Assembly: GCA_026671195.1 (NCBI GenBank)
Contig: JAPOHD010000017.1
Coordinates: 62,001-126,000, forward strand
Source: Draconibacterium aestuarii
GTDB taxonomy: Bacteria > Bacteroidota > Bacteroidia > Bacteroidales > Prolixibacteraceae
Direction: 5' to 3'
Length of the DNA stretch: 64,000 nucleotides
In this document: piece after piece, positions 9,721 through 19,881 of the stretch
Position numbering within the stretch: the stretch's first letter is position 1
Layout: each line of letters opens with the position of its first letter
Translations under genes and position numbers: made by a program
Notes under the pieces: generated by a model
What the model saw: only the letters and a program-made list of their open reading frames with translations
What the model was told of the DNA's origin: nothing
Database searches by the model: none

Positions 9721-9744
9721 TTGTGGTCTGAAAGAGCACAAATT

Positions 9745-10623
9745 ATGACAACTTCGAAACCGACGCGTTTAAAAAAACGATTCCTGAACTCCTGGATAAC
9801 ATCGTTAATAAGTATATCGCTGGTTCTTATTTTACTCGGAATATTAAGTCTGATTTTAATCAATTCCCGGCAATTATCCGATTATGTTAGAGAAAAAATA
9901 GGCTTTACATTATTATTAAAAGACGACTTAAAAGAAGTTGAAATTATTCGTTTGCAAAAAGTTTTAACTGCCAGCGACTACGTAAAATCGGCTCGTTTTA
10001 TCGATAAAGAAACGGCTGCCAAAGAATTAGCCAAAGAACTGGGCGAGGATTTTATTGGTTTTTTAGGCTACAACCCTCTATTTGCCTCACTCGATGTTAA
10101 ACTTTATGCCCCCTATACAACCACAGAAAAGCTACAGGCTCTCGAGCAACAATTCCTGTCTTATCCGCAGGTTTCAGAAGTATATTACCAGCGCGATCTG
10201 GTTTCACTAATAAACAAGAACGTTAGGAAAATCAGCATTTTGCTTGTTACCATAAGCGCTCTGCTTACATTTATATTTTTTGGACTTATAAATAACACCA
10301 TACGCATTTTAATATATTCGCAACGATTTACGATAAATACAATGCAAATGGTTGGTGCCAGTAAAAATTTTATTCGGTTGCCGTTTTTGCGTCGAAGTTT
10401 GTTTCTTGGAGCATACGGTGCTGTAATCGCTAATATTATTCTGGTTACAGTAATTTACATATACCAAAAAGAACATTATGGTTTAATTAATAACAACGAT
10501 TTAACAACAACCTTTTTCGTTGTTGCAATTGTATTTGCCCTTGGTTTTATAATTTCGTTTCTGTCAACCTGGTTTGCAATCAATAAATTCCTACGCTTGA
10601 AATTTGATGAATTGTTTTATTAA
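9745..10623 (+). CDS. ftsX: FtsX-like cell division permease
   Basis: About 292 residues from the ATG at 9745; an upstream alternative start would add 26 residues that do not look like FtsX. The layout is FtsX-like: a cytoplasmic N-terminus, one membrane segment (about residues 20-45), an extracytoplasmic domain, then three further membrane segments, with the MVGASKNFIRLPFLRRS motif between them. FtsX pairs with the ATPase FtsE to control septal peptidoglycan hydrolases. No ftsE lies in the window. It heads a tight plus-strand operon with DUF3098, uppP and truB. Confidence 0.9.
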   Translation: MTTSKPTRLKKRFLNSWITSLISISLVLILLGILSLILINSRQLSDYVREKIGFTLLLKDDLKEVEIIRLQKVLTASDYVKSARFIDKETAAKELAKELGEDFIGFLGYNPLFASLDVKLYAPYTTTEKLQALEQQFLSYPQVSEVYYQRDLVSLINKNVRKISILLVTISALLTFIFFGLINNTIRILIYSQRFTINTMQMVGASKNFIRLPFLRRSLFLGAYGAVIANIILVTVIYIYQKEHYGLINNNDLTTTFFVVAIVFALGFIISFLSTWFAINKFLRLKFDELFY

Positions 10624-10653
10624 TTATCTTTGCCCCAATTATTGTTCAACACC

Positions 10654-10920
10654 ATGGCAAAAAAAGTAAAAGAAGCAAAAGCAGTTAAGGAAAACGCAGG
10701 TTTTGCACTGGGCAGAGAAAACTACAAATTAATGGCAATTGGTTTTGCAATTATTGTACTTGGTTTTATTTTATTATCTGGCGGAGGAAGTGACGATCCG
10801 AATGTATTCAGCGAAGACATTTTTAACTTTCGCAGGTTAACCGTTGCACCAATTCTTCTCTTAATTGGCTTCACTTTTGAGATTTACGCCATTATGAAAA
10901 AACCCAAAGACGATAAATAA
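10654..10920 (+). CDS. DUF3098 small membrane protein
   Basis: 88 residues from the ATG at 10654. A lysine-rich N-terminus is followed by FALGRENYKLMAIGFAIIVLGFILLSGGGSDDP..., the signature of DUF3098, then a second membrane helix and a KKPKDDK tail. Two membrane helices with both ends probably cytoplasmic. Function is unknown; the family usually sits, as here, between ftsX and uppP, hinting at an envelope-related role. Confidence 0.85.
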   Translation: MAKKVKEAKAVKENAGFALGRENYKLMAIGFAIIVLGFILLSGGGSDDPNVFSEDIFNFRRLTVAPILLLIGFTFEIYAIMKKPKDDK

Positions 10921-10931
10921 TCAACGCTTTT

Positions 10932-11711
10932 ATGAATTCACTTCAAGCACTGTTACTCGGAATAATTCAAGGTTTAACTGAATTTCTCCCGGTAAGTTCT
11001 AGTGGCCATATTGAAATAGGTCATGCATTACTTAATTTAAATGAAGGTAACGATTTACTTTTTGTACTTACCGTTCATGTGGCAACAGTACTAAGTACAA
11101 TCATTGTTTTTCGAAAAGATATTATTGGATTAATCACAGATTTATTAAAGTTTGAGAAAAATGATTCAACAATTTATATTGCCAAACTTATTGTTGCTTC
11201 TATACCTATTGCAATTGTAGGGATGTTATTTAAGGAAGAAGTAGAATCATTTTTTACAGGGAACTTATTTTTTGTTGGGTGCATGTTGCTATTCACAGCT
11301 TGTCTTCTGGCACTTACCCACTTTGTTAAAAAAAGCGATGGCAAAATTACATTCTTCAAAGCTTTTATAATCGGGATAGCACAAACGGTAGCGGTACTGC
11401 CTGGTATCTCAAGAAGTGGTTCAACAATTGCCACAGGTATATTATTAAATATAAAAAAGGATGAAGTGGCCCGTTTTTCATTTCTAATGGTACTGATTCC
11501 AATTCTTGGAGCTGCATTTGTCGACATTATTGGCGGTAACTTAAGCGCGGCTGAAGTTGACACAATTCCCTTGCTGGCAGGATTTTTGGGTGCGTTTATT
11601 TCAGGTCTGCTTGCCTGTTCGTTAATGCTTAAGGTTGTAAAACAAGGAAAACTAATTTATTTCGCTATTTATTGTTCTCTTATTGGTCTTATTGCTATCT
11701 TTGCAGCCTGA
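10932..11711 (+). CDS. uppP: undecaprenyl-diphosphate phosphatase
   Basis: BacA/UppP, 259 residues, a polytopic inner-membrane enzyme that dephosphorylates undecaprenyl pyrophosphate to recycle the lipid carrier for peptidoglycan and other envelope polymers. The two active-site motifs are present: E-x-LPVSSSGH near residues 17-26 and PGISRSGSTI near 157-166. It starts 11 bp after DUF3098 and its end is 44 bp before the truB ATG. Confidence 0.97.
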   Translation: MNSLQALLLGIIQGLTEFLPVSSSGHIEIGHALLNLNEGNDLLFVLTVHVATVLSTIIVFRKDIIGLITDLLKFEKNDSTIYIAKLIVASIPIAIVGMLFKEEVESFFTGNLFFVGCMLLFTACLLALTHFVKKSDGKITFFKAFIIGIAQTVAVLPGISRSGSTIATGILLNIKKDEVARFSFLMVLIPILGAAFVDIIGGNLSAAEVDTIPLLAGFLGAFISGLLACSLMLKVVKQGKLIYFAIYCSLIGLIAIFAA

Positions 11712-11755
11712 ATTTAGAAACACAAGCCAACAGGCTGAGATATAGAAACTTACGC

Positions 11756-12469
11756 ATGCCCACATTCAAGAAGACATATGACTTCCTTGCGGGAGAAATT
11801 TTACTATTCGACAAAGAGTTGGAATGGACTTCGTTTGATGTAGTCAATCGTGTACGTTACATTCTTTGCCGAAAACTTGGTATTAAGAAAATGAAAGTCG
11901 GGCACGCCGGCACTCTTGATCCTTTGGCCACGGGCCTTGTAATATTATGTACTGGAAAGGCAACCAAAAAGATTGAAGAGCTTCAACTTGGAGAAAAAGA
12001 ATACCTGGCCACATTAAAAATTGGGGCAACCACTCCTTCGTTCGACCTGGAAACCGAAGAAGACAGCACAAACGATTTTACCCATGTAACAAAAGAATTG
12101 CTTTTTAATACCACCAGGAAATTCATTGGTGAAATCGATCAGGTTCCACCAGTTTTTTCAGCGGTAAAAGTAAATGGACGGAGGGCATTTGATTATGCAA
12201 GAAATGGAGAAGACGTCAAACTTAGATCGAAAAAAATTGTTATAAGAAAGATTGAAATTGAATCTTTTGATTTACCCGAGATAAAACTTAGAATTACCTG
12301 CGGGAAAGGAACTTATATACGGGCATTGGCACGCGACATTGGCGAAGAAGTAAAATGTGGTGCATATTTAACTGCACTGGAGCGAACAAGAATTGGGGAT
12401 TACAACCTAAAAGATGCATTTAAAGTCAATTATTTTCTGGAGAATTTAAATTTAAATGAAACTAATTGA
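11756..12469 (+). CDS. truB: tRNA pseudouridine(55) synthase
   Basis: TruB, 237 residues from the ATG at 11756. The frame remains open upstream into uppP, but the added residues are not TruB-like. The catalytic Asp lies in GHAGTLDPLATGLV; PPxFSAVKVNGRRAYxxAR-type (PPVFSAVKVNGRRAFDYAR) and GTYIRALARDIGE motifs are also present. It makes pseudouridine 55 in the tRNA T-loop. It has no long C-terminal PUA domain, as in the shorter family members. It follows uppP in the same operon. Confidence 0.96.
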   Translation: MPTFKKTYDFLAGEILLFDKELEWTSFDVVNRVRYILCRKLGIKKMKVGHAGTLDPLATGLVILCTGKATKKIEELQLGEKEYLATLKIGATTPSFDLETEEDSTNDFTHVTKELLFNTTRKFIGEIDQVPPVFSAVKVNGRRAFDYARNGEDVKLRSKKIVIRKIEIESFDLPEIKLRITCGKGTYIRALARDIGEEVKCGAYLTALERTRIGDYNLKDAFKVNYFLENLNLNETN

Positions 12470-12498
12470 AAAATCATGCGTACAACGGGATTCCATAT

Positions 12499-12527
12499 TT
12501 GAATATCGACAATCTGTATTATTTTTG
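12499..12527 (+). promoter_or_regulatory. queA promoter
   Basis: TTG at 12499-12501 and TATTTTTG at 12520-12527 are separated by 18 bp, fitting the Bacteroidota -33/-7 pattern. The start codon follows 41 bp later, after a duplicated TTACTTAAAAAA sequence and AAAAGGAATAAC, an unusually good ribosome-binding site for this genome. Confidence 0.55.
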
Positions 12528-12568
12528 TCAGTTACTTAAAAAAGAATTACTTAAAAAAGGAATAACAT

Positions 12569-13618
12569 ATGAAATTATCAAAATTCAAGTACGAACTTGA
12601 TCCGGAAAGAATTGCTCTACACCCGGCAGACAATCGAGATGAATCGAAACTAATGGTTTTGAACAGGGCAAACCGTACCATCGAACACAAGTTGTTTAAA
12701 GATCTGCTTGATTATTTTGATGATGAAGATGTTATGGTATTTAACGATACCAAGGTTTTTCCAGCCCGTTTATACGGGAATAAAGAAAAAACAGGAGCAG
12801 AAATTGAAGTTTTCTTGTTACGTGAATTAAATCGCGAACAAAGGCTTTGGGATGTATTGGTTGATCCAGCCAGAAAAATAAGGATTGGGAACAAACTATA
12901 TTTTGGCGAAGACGACCTGCTGGTTGCCGAGGTAATAGACAATACAACATCGCGTGGACGTACTTTACGTTTTTTATTCGATGGCCCATACGATGAATTT
13001 AAGAAAACATTGTACGGTTTAGGTGAGACTCCGCTTCCGAAAATTATTAATCGGCCGGTGCAACCTGAAGACAAGGATCGTTACCAGACCATTTTTGCAA
13101 AACACGAAGGAGCTGTAGCTGCACCAACTGCAGGACTGCACTTTAGCCGCGAATTGTTAAAACGTCTTGAAATCAGAGGTGTTGAATTTTCGTATATCAC
13201 TCTTCATGTTGGATTAGGAAATTTCCGCAGTGTTGATGTAGAAGATCTTACCAAACACAAAATGGACTCGGAACAAATCTGGATTAAAGATGAAGTATGC
13301 GAAACAGTTAACGCTGCCAAACAAAAAAAACGTAATGTTTGTGCCGTTGGAACAACTGTAATGCGAACTTTAGAAAGCTCGGTTTCAACACAAGGTTACC
13401 TTAAGCCGTTCGAAGGATGGACAAATAAATTTATTTTCCCTCCCTACGACTTCAGCGTAGCCAATTCCATGATTACCAATTTCCACCTTCCTTATTCTAC
13501 ATTATTGATGATGGTTGCCGCTTTTGGTGGTTACGATTTTGTAATGGAAGCTTATCAGGAAGCCTTAAAAAATGATTATCGATTTGGCACCTATGGCGAT
13601 GCCATGCTGATTATCTAA
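12569..13618 (+). CDS. queA: S-adenosylmethionine:tRNA ribosyltransferase-isomerase
   Basis: QueA, 349 residues, transfers and isomerises the ribosyl moiety of SAM onto 7-aminomethyl-7-deazaguanine in tRNA to give epoxyqueuosine. Family blocks are clear: [24 protein letters not shown] near the N-terminus, [20 protein letters not shown], the [10 protein letters not shown] motif, THVGLGTF-like TLHVGLGNF, and the [17 protein letters not shown]-terminal block. It has its own promoter and a strong terminator, so it is probably monocistronic. Confidence 0.97.
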   Translation: MKLSKFKYELDPERIALHPADNRDESKLMVLNRANRTIEHKLFKDLLDYFDDEDVMVFNDTKVFPARLYGNKEKTGAEIEVFLLRELNREQRLWDVLVDPARKIRIGNKLYFGEDDLLVAEVIDNTTSRGRTLRFLFDGPYDEFKKTLYGLGETPLPKIINRPVQPEDKDRYQTIFAKHEGAVAAPTAGLHFSRELLKRLEIRGVEFSYITLHVGLGNFRSVDVEDLTKHKMDSEQIWIKDEVCETVNAAKQKKRNVCAVGTTVMRTLESSVSTQGYLKPFEGWTNKFIFPPYDFSVANSMITNFHLPYSTLLMMVAAFGGYDFVMEAYQEALKNDYRFGTYGDAMLII

Positions 13619-13638
13619 AAATACTTATATAAACAACT

Positions 13639-13675
13639 AAAAAGCCGCAAAGGAATTTTCCTTCTGCGGCTTTTT
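13639..13675 (+). terminator. queA terminator
   Basis: The stem AAAAAGCCGCA(AAGGA) pairs with (TCCTT)CTGCGGCTTTTT around a short AATT loop and ends in a T-run. The A-run on the other side could also let it work for the minus-strand gene ending at 13767. Confidence 0.85.
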
Positions 13676-13766
13676 AATTTTTGGTTTTATACCACTTTAC
13701 CAGCTAATTTGCCTAATAAAAATGGCTGATTTTTGCTTTTGAGCATAGTTAACAAGCAAAGAGGTA

Positions 13767-16553
13767 TTACTCCAGTGTATAATTATATAAATTACCCTCA
13801 GAACTACCTACCACTAAACTCAACTGTGTACCTTTTAGATTACCAATAGAAAACTCACTGTTTCCCGACAGTGGAAATCCCGAATGTAAGTTCCCATTTG
13901 AGTCGTACAAATAAATTTGATTGCTCCTCGAATCGGTTACGCCAATCTTAATCTGTTTTGCAGAGAAAGAGTATAAATTGGCATGCAGTTCCAAAGTATT
14001 ACTTATTTTCTTTGTAAAAAGTTTCTTCCCGTTTTCATCCATTACATTCAACTCCTTCCCATCAACAAATATAAAATCAGGAATTCCGTTTCCATCAATA
14101 TCGCTCACCGTAAAAAAATGATCTGCACTAAACTTGTCGGTTTTCTTTTCTGCAAATTTTCCGTCAAAATAAATATAATACACTTTGCCGTTTTTATCAG
14201 TGGCAACAATTTTAGGAGTCCCGTTAGTATTCAAAACCAGCGGATTATTCGAATTCTCAAATTTAGCCGAGCAATTAACGCGCGCATTCCCCTGTCGATT
14301 CTGAATGTATATTTTTAATTTGTCTTTAAAAACAATATAATCCATGTTGTTCACCCTAAAATGCTGAACCGGAGTAGTAACTGCACTGTTTGTTTGCCCA
14401 AACTTCCATCCATCAATTATCTCACCTTCATGACTGTAGGCATATATTCTTTTGTTTTCGCAAGCCACAAAAAACCTGTATTTATGATTATTGTCGTAAT
14501 CGAATACCCCCACTCCATTTGTTGCCGGTGACTTAAACATAATTGGAAATTTTGCAACATGATTTCCATTTCTATCGAGTAAATAAAGTTTTTCTTTCGT
14601 ATTAAAAAGGTACTGCAAGCGGCCATTCCCATAATAATCGACCTGATGAACTTCTCCAAGTATTTTTCCTTTAATCGGAATACTCCAAACCATTTTACCG
14701 TCAGCTGTTATTAAATGCAGTTTATTTTTATCATCCTGAACAATAACTTCTTTTGCCGCCTTGTTTCTGTGATTGATCACAATTTGTGGTTTTGAACTTA
14801 TTGCTGCTCCAATATTGCTCTGCCACAATGCACGCGTTTCTGACTTTGGTTGTGCGTTGTATCTCAGGTTAATCGAATTAAAATATATTTTATTCTCGCA
14901 AACTACCTGCCAGCTAAATGCATCAAATTTCCGAAATATCTCTTCGTTCGTTTCAAACGACTTGCTAAAACTGTCATCCAACAACGATTTATTTAATGCA
15001 TAAATTTTATTTATATCTACATATGCATTAATATTCGCTTTACTTTCGTTTAAAGCCTTGAATTCAGAATAACTCCTGCTTCGACGCAGTGTTGCTTCAT
15101 TAATCATATCAGAAAGATATTTCTGCAACGTTTCTTTTGAACTGGCAAATACAAGGTTGTCTTTCCAAAAGGTAGCGTACTTTGCTTCTGCAAACGAAAA
15201 ACTTTTCCCCAACCAAATACCCGGTAATGAAGGATATGGAAAGTCATAAATTTTATAATTGTTTCCATCATCGGCCACATATTCAGACACTAACGATGCG
15301 AACTCAACTTCTTTGCTTTTGGCAAAGTTTTGTAGCAAGTTCTCGAAAGTAGCAATGCTCTGTGTAGCCGAACCCGTACTTATTATAAACAGCGAAGCAT
15401 TTCCTCCTGCCTGCCCCGAAACGGAGGTAGTGGCAGCAACTACACGATCTTTTACCAGGCTTTTTAGTTTTGACCCCTCATTGTCTTTAAATCGTTTTCT
15501 AATGGTTTTCATATGTCCTTCGCGTTCGAAATACGAATTTGAATGAACAAAATAGTTATCAAGATTTTGAAAGAACAATCCCCTGTTGGAAAAAGAAAAT
15601 CCGATAAAAAAGGAGGTATTTTTTGGCAGTATTCTGTCGGCCTGACAACTTACGGCTTCTTGTCCCTCAAAAACCGACAAAAAATTATTTAACGAATCGT
15701 CGGCAGCAGTTATACCATTTAAAGAAATCCTTTCTTTATCGATTGACATATCAAGTTCGCTCCAGCTTGCATAATTCTGAATGCCAAGTACTGCTCTCTT
15801 CATGTTGGTTTTTACGGTTTCGCCAAACTCATTTTCTTTTGTTTGCCAATTGCCGTTTAAAAAGTTGGCCCACAATTCAGGAAACCTATTGTGATTAATG
15901 TACCAGGAGATTTCGGATTGATTTGTTACTGTTTTCTTTACCGTGTTAAAATAAGTGATATCGGTAATGTTTTGCGAATTTAACTGCCGAATACTTTTTT
16001 CAACAAGAATGGCTTCAGAACTAATTATTATCATGCCTTCTACGGCACAGTAGTGTATACTTTTCTTTCCTTCACTAATAATAATATCAACAATTTTTGC
16101 ATCGTCGTATTTTCTCTGCTGAAAAGCTGTAACAGGAACTCCCGTCAATTTCCCCATCAGTTTTTCAAAACCTTCCAATTCTGCAGAACTTCTGAGGTCG
16201 CTGATAATTAACGGCTTTAGCACATTCTTTCCAATAAAATCGAGCGCCAGTATAACCGGTTTCTTTCCCAACTGATTCTGGATTTCCTTATCGCCTTTTA
16301 TAGAAACATCAATTTCTTTGATCTTTCGTAATATCCATGAAAAATCTTCAATTCCTGCTAGTTCTTGTAGAATTGGATTTTCAGCAGGAATTGCTTTTAA
16401 CGAACTAAATTCGACAAAAACAGGCGATGTTACAGGAACTGCCTTGTAAAGGGAGGTCTCTTTCTGAAAAACGATATCTTCCTTGGTGAAATATATAAAA
16501 CCCGCTACAGAAGCCAGTAATACAACAAGTATGATTATGAGGTTCCTCTTCAT
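13767..16553 (-). CDS. large membrane-anchored protein with beta-propeller-like C-terminus
   Basis: A 928-residue protein I cannot name. Residues 4-22 form a hydrophobic anchor or uncleaved signal. Residues 35-560 resemble DUF3352-type proteins (AVPVTSPVFVEFSSL opening, several ALVxEKS/SxETL-like strands); this match is weak. From about 590 on there are repeated short units with DxDG/NGxxDF patterns (DIDGNGIPDFIFVDG, NGRLQYLFNTKEKLYLLDRNG) typical of PQQ- or FG-GAP-like beta-propellers. A periplasmic location is likely. It stands alone between queA and the infB operon. Confidence 0.6.
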   Translation of the reverse strand: MKRNLIIILVVLLASVAGFIYFTKEDIVFQKETSLYKAVPVTSPVFVEFSSLKAIPAENPILQELAGIEDFSWILRKIKEIDVSIKGDKEIQNQLGKKPVILALDFIGKNVLKPLIISDLRSSAELEGFEKLMGKLTGVPVTAFQQRKYDDAKIVDIIISEGKKSIHYCAVEGMIIISSEAILVEKSIRQLNSQNITDITYFNTVKKTVTNQSEISWYINHNRFPELWANFLNGNWQTKENEFGETVKTNMKRAVLGIQNYASWSELDMSIDKERISLNGITAADDSLNNFLSVFEGQEAVSCQADRILPKNTSFFIGFSFSNRGLFFQNLDNYFVHSNSYFEREGHMKTIRKRFKDNEGSKLKSLVKDRVVAATTSVSGQAGGNASLFIISTGSATQSIATFENLLQNFAKSKEVEFASLVSEYVADDGNNYKIYDFPYPSLPGIWLGKSFSFAEAKYATFWKDNLVFASSKETLQKYLSDMINEATLRRSRSYSEFKALNESKANINAYVDINKIYALNKSLLDDSFSKSFETNEEIFRKFDAFSWQVVCENKIYFNSINLRYNAQPKSETRALWQSNIGAAISSKPQIVINHRNKAAKEVIVQDDKNKLHLITADGKMVWSIPIKGKILGEVHQVDYYGNGRLQYLFNTKEKLYLLDRNGNHVAKFPIMFKSPATNGVGVFDYDNNHKYRFFVACENKRIYAYSHEGEIIDGWKFGQTNSAVTTPVQHFRVNNMDYIVFKDKLKIYIQNRQGNARVNCSAKFENSNNPLVLNTNGTPKIVATDKNGKVYYIYFDGKFAEKKTDKFSADHFFTVSDIDGNGIPDFIFVDGKELNVMDENGKKLFTKKISNTLELHANLYSFSAKQIKIGVTDSRSNQIYLYDSNGNLHSGFPLSGNSEFSIGNLKGTQLSLVVGSSEGNLYNYTLE

Positions 16554-16569
16554 TCTTAATTATTTTCTT

Positions 16570-16577
16570 CAAAAGTA
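16570..16577 (-). promoter_or_regulatory. -7 box of the 928-residue gene
   Basis: TACTTTTG on the minus strand lies 17 bp before the start codon. No TTG is well placed at -33, so the call rests on the -7 box alone. Confidence 0.35.
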
Positions 16578-16770
16578 ATAAGAGCAAACACGAAAACATA
16601 TCTTTTTGGGTTTTATAATGAAAAATTGACTGTTAATAAACATGAGAAACCAGACTTTGAAAAAAACAAACCATATTTTGGCATTCACATAAGAACATCA
16701 ATTTCTAAACTTCTCCTTTGAATACTTCTATATTTAATCAGTTATTAAATTATTCACTGTTTATATTTCA

Positions 16771-16803
16771 ATAAAAAAGGCCGGATTATATAACCCGGCC
16801 TTT
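16771..16803 (-). terminator. terminator of rimP-nusA-infB
   Basis: On the minus strand, AAAGGCCGG and CCGGCCTTT form a 9-bp stem with a 10-nt loop, followed by TTTTAT. It lies about 20 bp after the infB stop codon. Confidence 0.85.
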
Positions 16804-16823
16804 AAAATATATAGAATTGATTT

Positions 16824-19808
16824 TTATAGTGTTTTCGCTACTTCAATTTCGTGATAAGCTTCCACATGGTCGCCCACTTTAATATCGTTGAATTTTTCGA
16901 TATTCAGACCACACTCATAACCATTTTTCACTTCTTTAACATCGTCTTTAAAACGTTTCAACGATCCCAGTTTGCCTGTGTATACTACAATTCCGTCACG
17001 AATTAAACGAACTTTTGCATTACGTTCAATTTTACCATCGCGAACAATACCTCCGGCAATGTTACCCACTTTAGTAATATTAAATACTTCCATTACTTCC
17101 ATGGTACCCAAAATTTCTTCTTTTATTTCAGGTGATAACATACCTTCCATTGCGGCCTTAATCTCGTTAATGGCATCGTAAATAATCGAGTACATACGAA
17201 CATCAATCTGTTCTTTTTCGGCCAATTTACGTGCATTCATTGATGGACGTACCTGGAACCCAATCACAATTGCTTCAGAAGCTGCTGCCAGCAAAATATC
17301 CGATTCAGAAATTTGTCCTACAGCTTTGTGTTTAATATTCACCTGGATTTCTTCGGTCGACAGTTTAATTAATGCATCAGAAAGTGCTTCAATCGAACCG
17401 TCCACGTCACCTTTAACAATAAGGTTCAGTTCCTGGAAGTTTCCAATTGCAATCCTTCTTCCGATTTCATCAAGAGTAATGTGTTTTTGAGTTCTCAGTC
17501 CTTGCTCACGTGCCAGCTGTTCACGTTTATTGGTAATATTCCTGGCTTCGCGTTCGCTCTCCATTACATTGAATTTGTCACCTGCCTGAGGTGCACCGTT
17601 CAATCCAAGAACAATTGCCGGTTGTGCAGGACCTACTTTTTCGATACGTTGGTTACGCTCGTTAAACATTGCTTTTACGTGGCCAAAATACTGCCCCGCA
17701 ATGATAATGTCTCCAATTTTTAGTGTTCCGGATTGAACAAGTAGAGTTGAAACATAACCGCGACCTTTATCCAGCTCCGATTCAATAATAGTACCCTGAG
17801 CATTTTTATTCGGATTTGCTTTTAACTCTAACATTTCAGCTTCAAGCAATACTTTTTCCAATAAGTCTTCAATTCCAATTCCGTTTTTAGCGGAAATATC
17901 GTGCGACTGGTATTTACCACCCCATTCTTCAACAAGGTAGTTCATATTGGCCAACTGCTCTTTTATCTTTTCAGGATTTGCTCCCGGTTTATCGATTTTG
18001 TTAATCGCAAATACGATTGGTACACCAGCAGCAGCAGCGTGATTAATCGCTTCAATGGTTTGAGGCATCACGTCGTCGTCAGCTGCTACAATAATAATAG
18101 CAATATCAGTAACCTGAGCACCACGGGCACGCATCGCGGTAAAAGCTTCGTGACCCGGAGTATCAAGGAAAGTAATATCTCTGCCATCCTCTAAACTTAC
18201 GTGGTAAGCGCCAATGTGCTGTGTAATACCACCTGCCTCACCGGCAATAACGTTGGTACTACGAATATGGTCAAGTAATGAAGTTTTACCATGATCAACG
18301 TGTCCCATCACAGTAACAATTGGTGAACGGGAAATTAAGTCTTCTTCTTTATCCTCATCCTCTTCAATTGCTTCCTGAATTTCAACACTTACAAATTCTA
18401 CTTTAAACCCGAATTCTTCGGCAACAACCGAAAGCGTTTCTGCATCCAAACGCTGGTTTATCGACACAAATAATCCAAGGCTCATACATGATGAGATAAC
18501 CTGCGTAACACTAACATCCATCATAGTGGCAAACTCTGCCACCGAAACAAATTCGGTTACTTTCAGGATTCCCTGTTCCATCATTTGCTGTTCCATGTCA
18601 GCCTGCATTCTTTCACTAACGGCTGCACGTTTGTCACGGCGGTGTTTCGAGCCTTTCGACTTTCCTTTTGTAGTTAAGCGGGCAAGTGTATCTTTAATTT
18701 GCTTCTGTACATCTTCTTCGTTAACCTCTTTTTTAAGTGGTCGCCTTTTTTTGCCTGCTGCACCCGGTACTTGTTTATTTACCTGAAATTTGCCTTTGGG
18801 TCTGTCGCCCTGTTGCTGTTGTGTTGGTTGACGATCGACAGCTACTTTTCCGGTTTCTTTATTTATTCTCTTACGGCGTTTTTTTCGCGAGGCACTGTCA
18901 CTGGATTCTGTTCTTTTTTCTGGCAAATCAATTTTACCTAACACGGTAGGTCCACTTAATCGGTTGGCACGTGCTTTAATTACATCGCCTTCCTCATTTT
19001 TCGATCCTTCTACATCACCAACTTTTTTAACCGTTATCTTTTGACGAAGTCTTTCTTTGCGCTCTTTTTCCTTTTCTTCTTTCGTTTTTTTCGCAGGTCT
19101 GGTTTTCTGGTTTATATTTTTCAGGTCGATTTTTCCAACCACCTTAACCTCTTCTACTTTTGGCACTTCCATTTCAATCATTTCTTCCTGTGCTGGTGCT
19201 GGAGTTTTTTCCGCCGGCGTTTCAACTTTTGTTTCAACTACCGGTTCTTTTTCAACCTTTTTTTCTACAGGTTTCGCTTCAATTGGTTTCTCCCTAACTG
19301 GTTTCTCCTCAATTGCCTCTTCCTTAACTGGTTCTTTTTTAACTTCAACAGGAGCCTTTTCCTCTTTTTCTATTTTAACAGGTTTTTCCTCTTTCTTCTT
19401 AGGCTTCTTAAACTGATCCAAATCAATTTTTCCTAAAACTTTTACCTTTTCAGTTGGTTTAGCCGGCGCTTCCTCAACCTTTGGAGCTTCTTTTTTCTTT
19501 TCTTCTTTTACCTCAGCAACTGGCTTTTCTTTTACCACTTCTGCTGCTTCGGGTTCTTTTTCATCAATAGAAATCACCTCTTTTTTCGGACGATGACTCT
19601 TTAAACTTATCATTTCCGATTCCTTCTTGAGAGAAATATCTATTTTATACTCCTTCTCAAGTAGTGACACAGCTTCAGCGGTAACTTTAGTATTCGGATT
19701 AGAATCGATTTCGTACCCTTTTTTATGCAGAAACTCAACAATGGTATGAATACCAACATTGAACTCACGTGCAAGTTTACTAAGCCTTATTGTATTGCCT
19801 GCTACCAT
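16824..19808 (-). CDS. infB: translation initiation factor IF-2
   Basis: IF-2, 994 residues, the GTPase that places initiator tRNA on the 30S subunit. A short N-terminal helical domain (residues 5-55) is followed by a roughly 400-residue highly charged K/E/P linker, a second IF2_N module near 410-470, and the G domain beginning at [19 protein letters not shown] (about 492-510), with DTPGHEAF and NKIDKPGAN. Domains II-IV complete the C-terminus. The linker holds three copies of V(L/V)GKIDL at 124-130, 223-229 and 289-295. It is the last gene of rimP-nusA-infB. Confidence 0.98.
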   Translation of the reverse strand: MVAGNTIRLSKLAREFNVGIHTIVEFLHKKGYEIDSNPNTKVTAEAVSLLEKEYKIDISLKKESEMISLKSHRPKKEVISIDEKEPEAAEVVKEKPVAEVKEEKKKEAPKVEEAPAKPTEKVKVLGKIDLDQFKKPKKKEEKPVKIEKEEKAPVEVKKEPVKEEAIEEKPVREKPIEAKPVEKKVEKEPVVETKVETPAEKTPAPAQEEMIEMEVPKVEEVKVVGKIDLKNINQKTRPAKKTKEEKEKERKERLRQKITVKKVGDVEGSKNEEGDVIKARANRLSGPTVLGKIDLPEKRTESSDSASRKKRRKRINKETGKVAVDRQPTQQQQGDRPKGKFQVNKQVPGAAGKKRRPLKKEVNEEDVQKQIKDTLARLTTKGKSKGSKHRRDKRAAVSERMQADMEQQMMEQGILKVTEFVSVAEFATMMDVSVTQVISSCMSLGLFVSINQRLDAETLSVVAEEFGFKVEFVSVEIQEAIEEDEDKEEDLISRSPIVTVMGHVDHGKTSLLDHIRSTNVIAGEAGGITQHIGAYHVSLEDGRDITFLDTPGHEAFTAMRARGAQVTDIAIIIVAADDDVMPQTIEAINHAAAAGVPIVFAINKIDKPGANPEKIKEQLANMNYLVEEWGGKYQSHDISAKNGIGIEDLLEKVLLEAEMLELKANPNKNAQGTIIESELDKGRGYVSTLLVQSGTLKIGDIIIAGQYFGHVKAMFNERNQRIEKVGPAQPAIVLGLNGAPQAGDKFNVMESEREARNITNKREQLAREQGLRTQKHITLDEIGRRIAIGNFQELNLIVKGDVDGSIEALSDALIKLSTEEIQVNIKHKAVGQISESDILLAAASEAIVIGFQVRPSMNARKLAEKEQIDVRMYSIIYDAINEIKAAMEGMLSPEIKEEILGTMEVMEVFNITKVGNIAGGIVRDGKIERNAKVRLIRDGIVVYTGKLGSLKRFKDDVKEVKNGYECGLNIEKFNDIKVGDHVEAYHEIEVAKTL

Positions 19809-19881
19809 ATAAATTCTTTTTCTTTACTTTTTCTAATTACCCGAATAACTACCTTTTATCTCCAGTTCTTTTTCGGGACTT

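Larger units (their letters stand above)
9346..9744. other. divergent intergenic region between rplM and ftsX
   Basis: This 399-bp gap carries the minus-strand rplM promoter (9489-9518) with a small hairpin at its presumed transcript start (9469-9482), and a plus-strand -7 box for the ftsX operon (9713-9720). Nothing else was recognised. Confidence 0.6.

Noticed and set aside
9667..9744. Upstream start for ftsX
   Set aside because: The extra residues contain the promoter -7 box and do not resemble FtsX.
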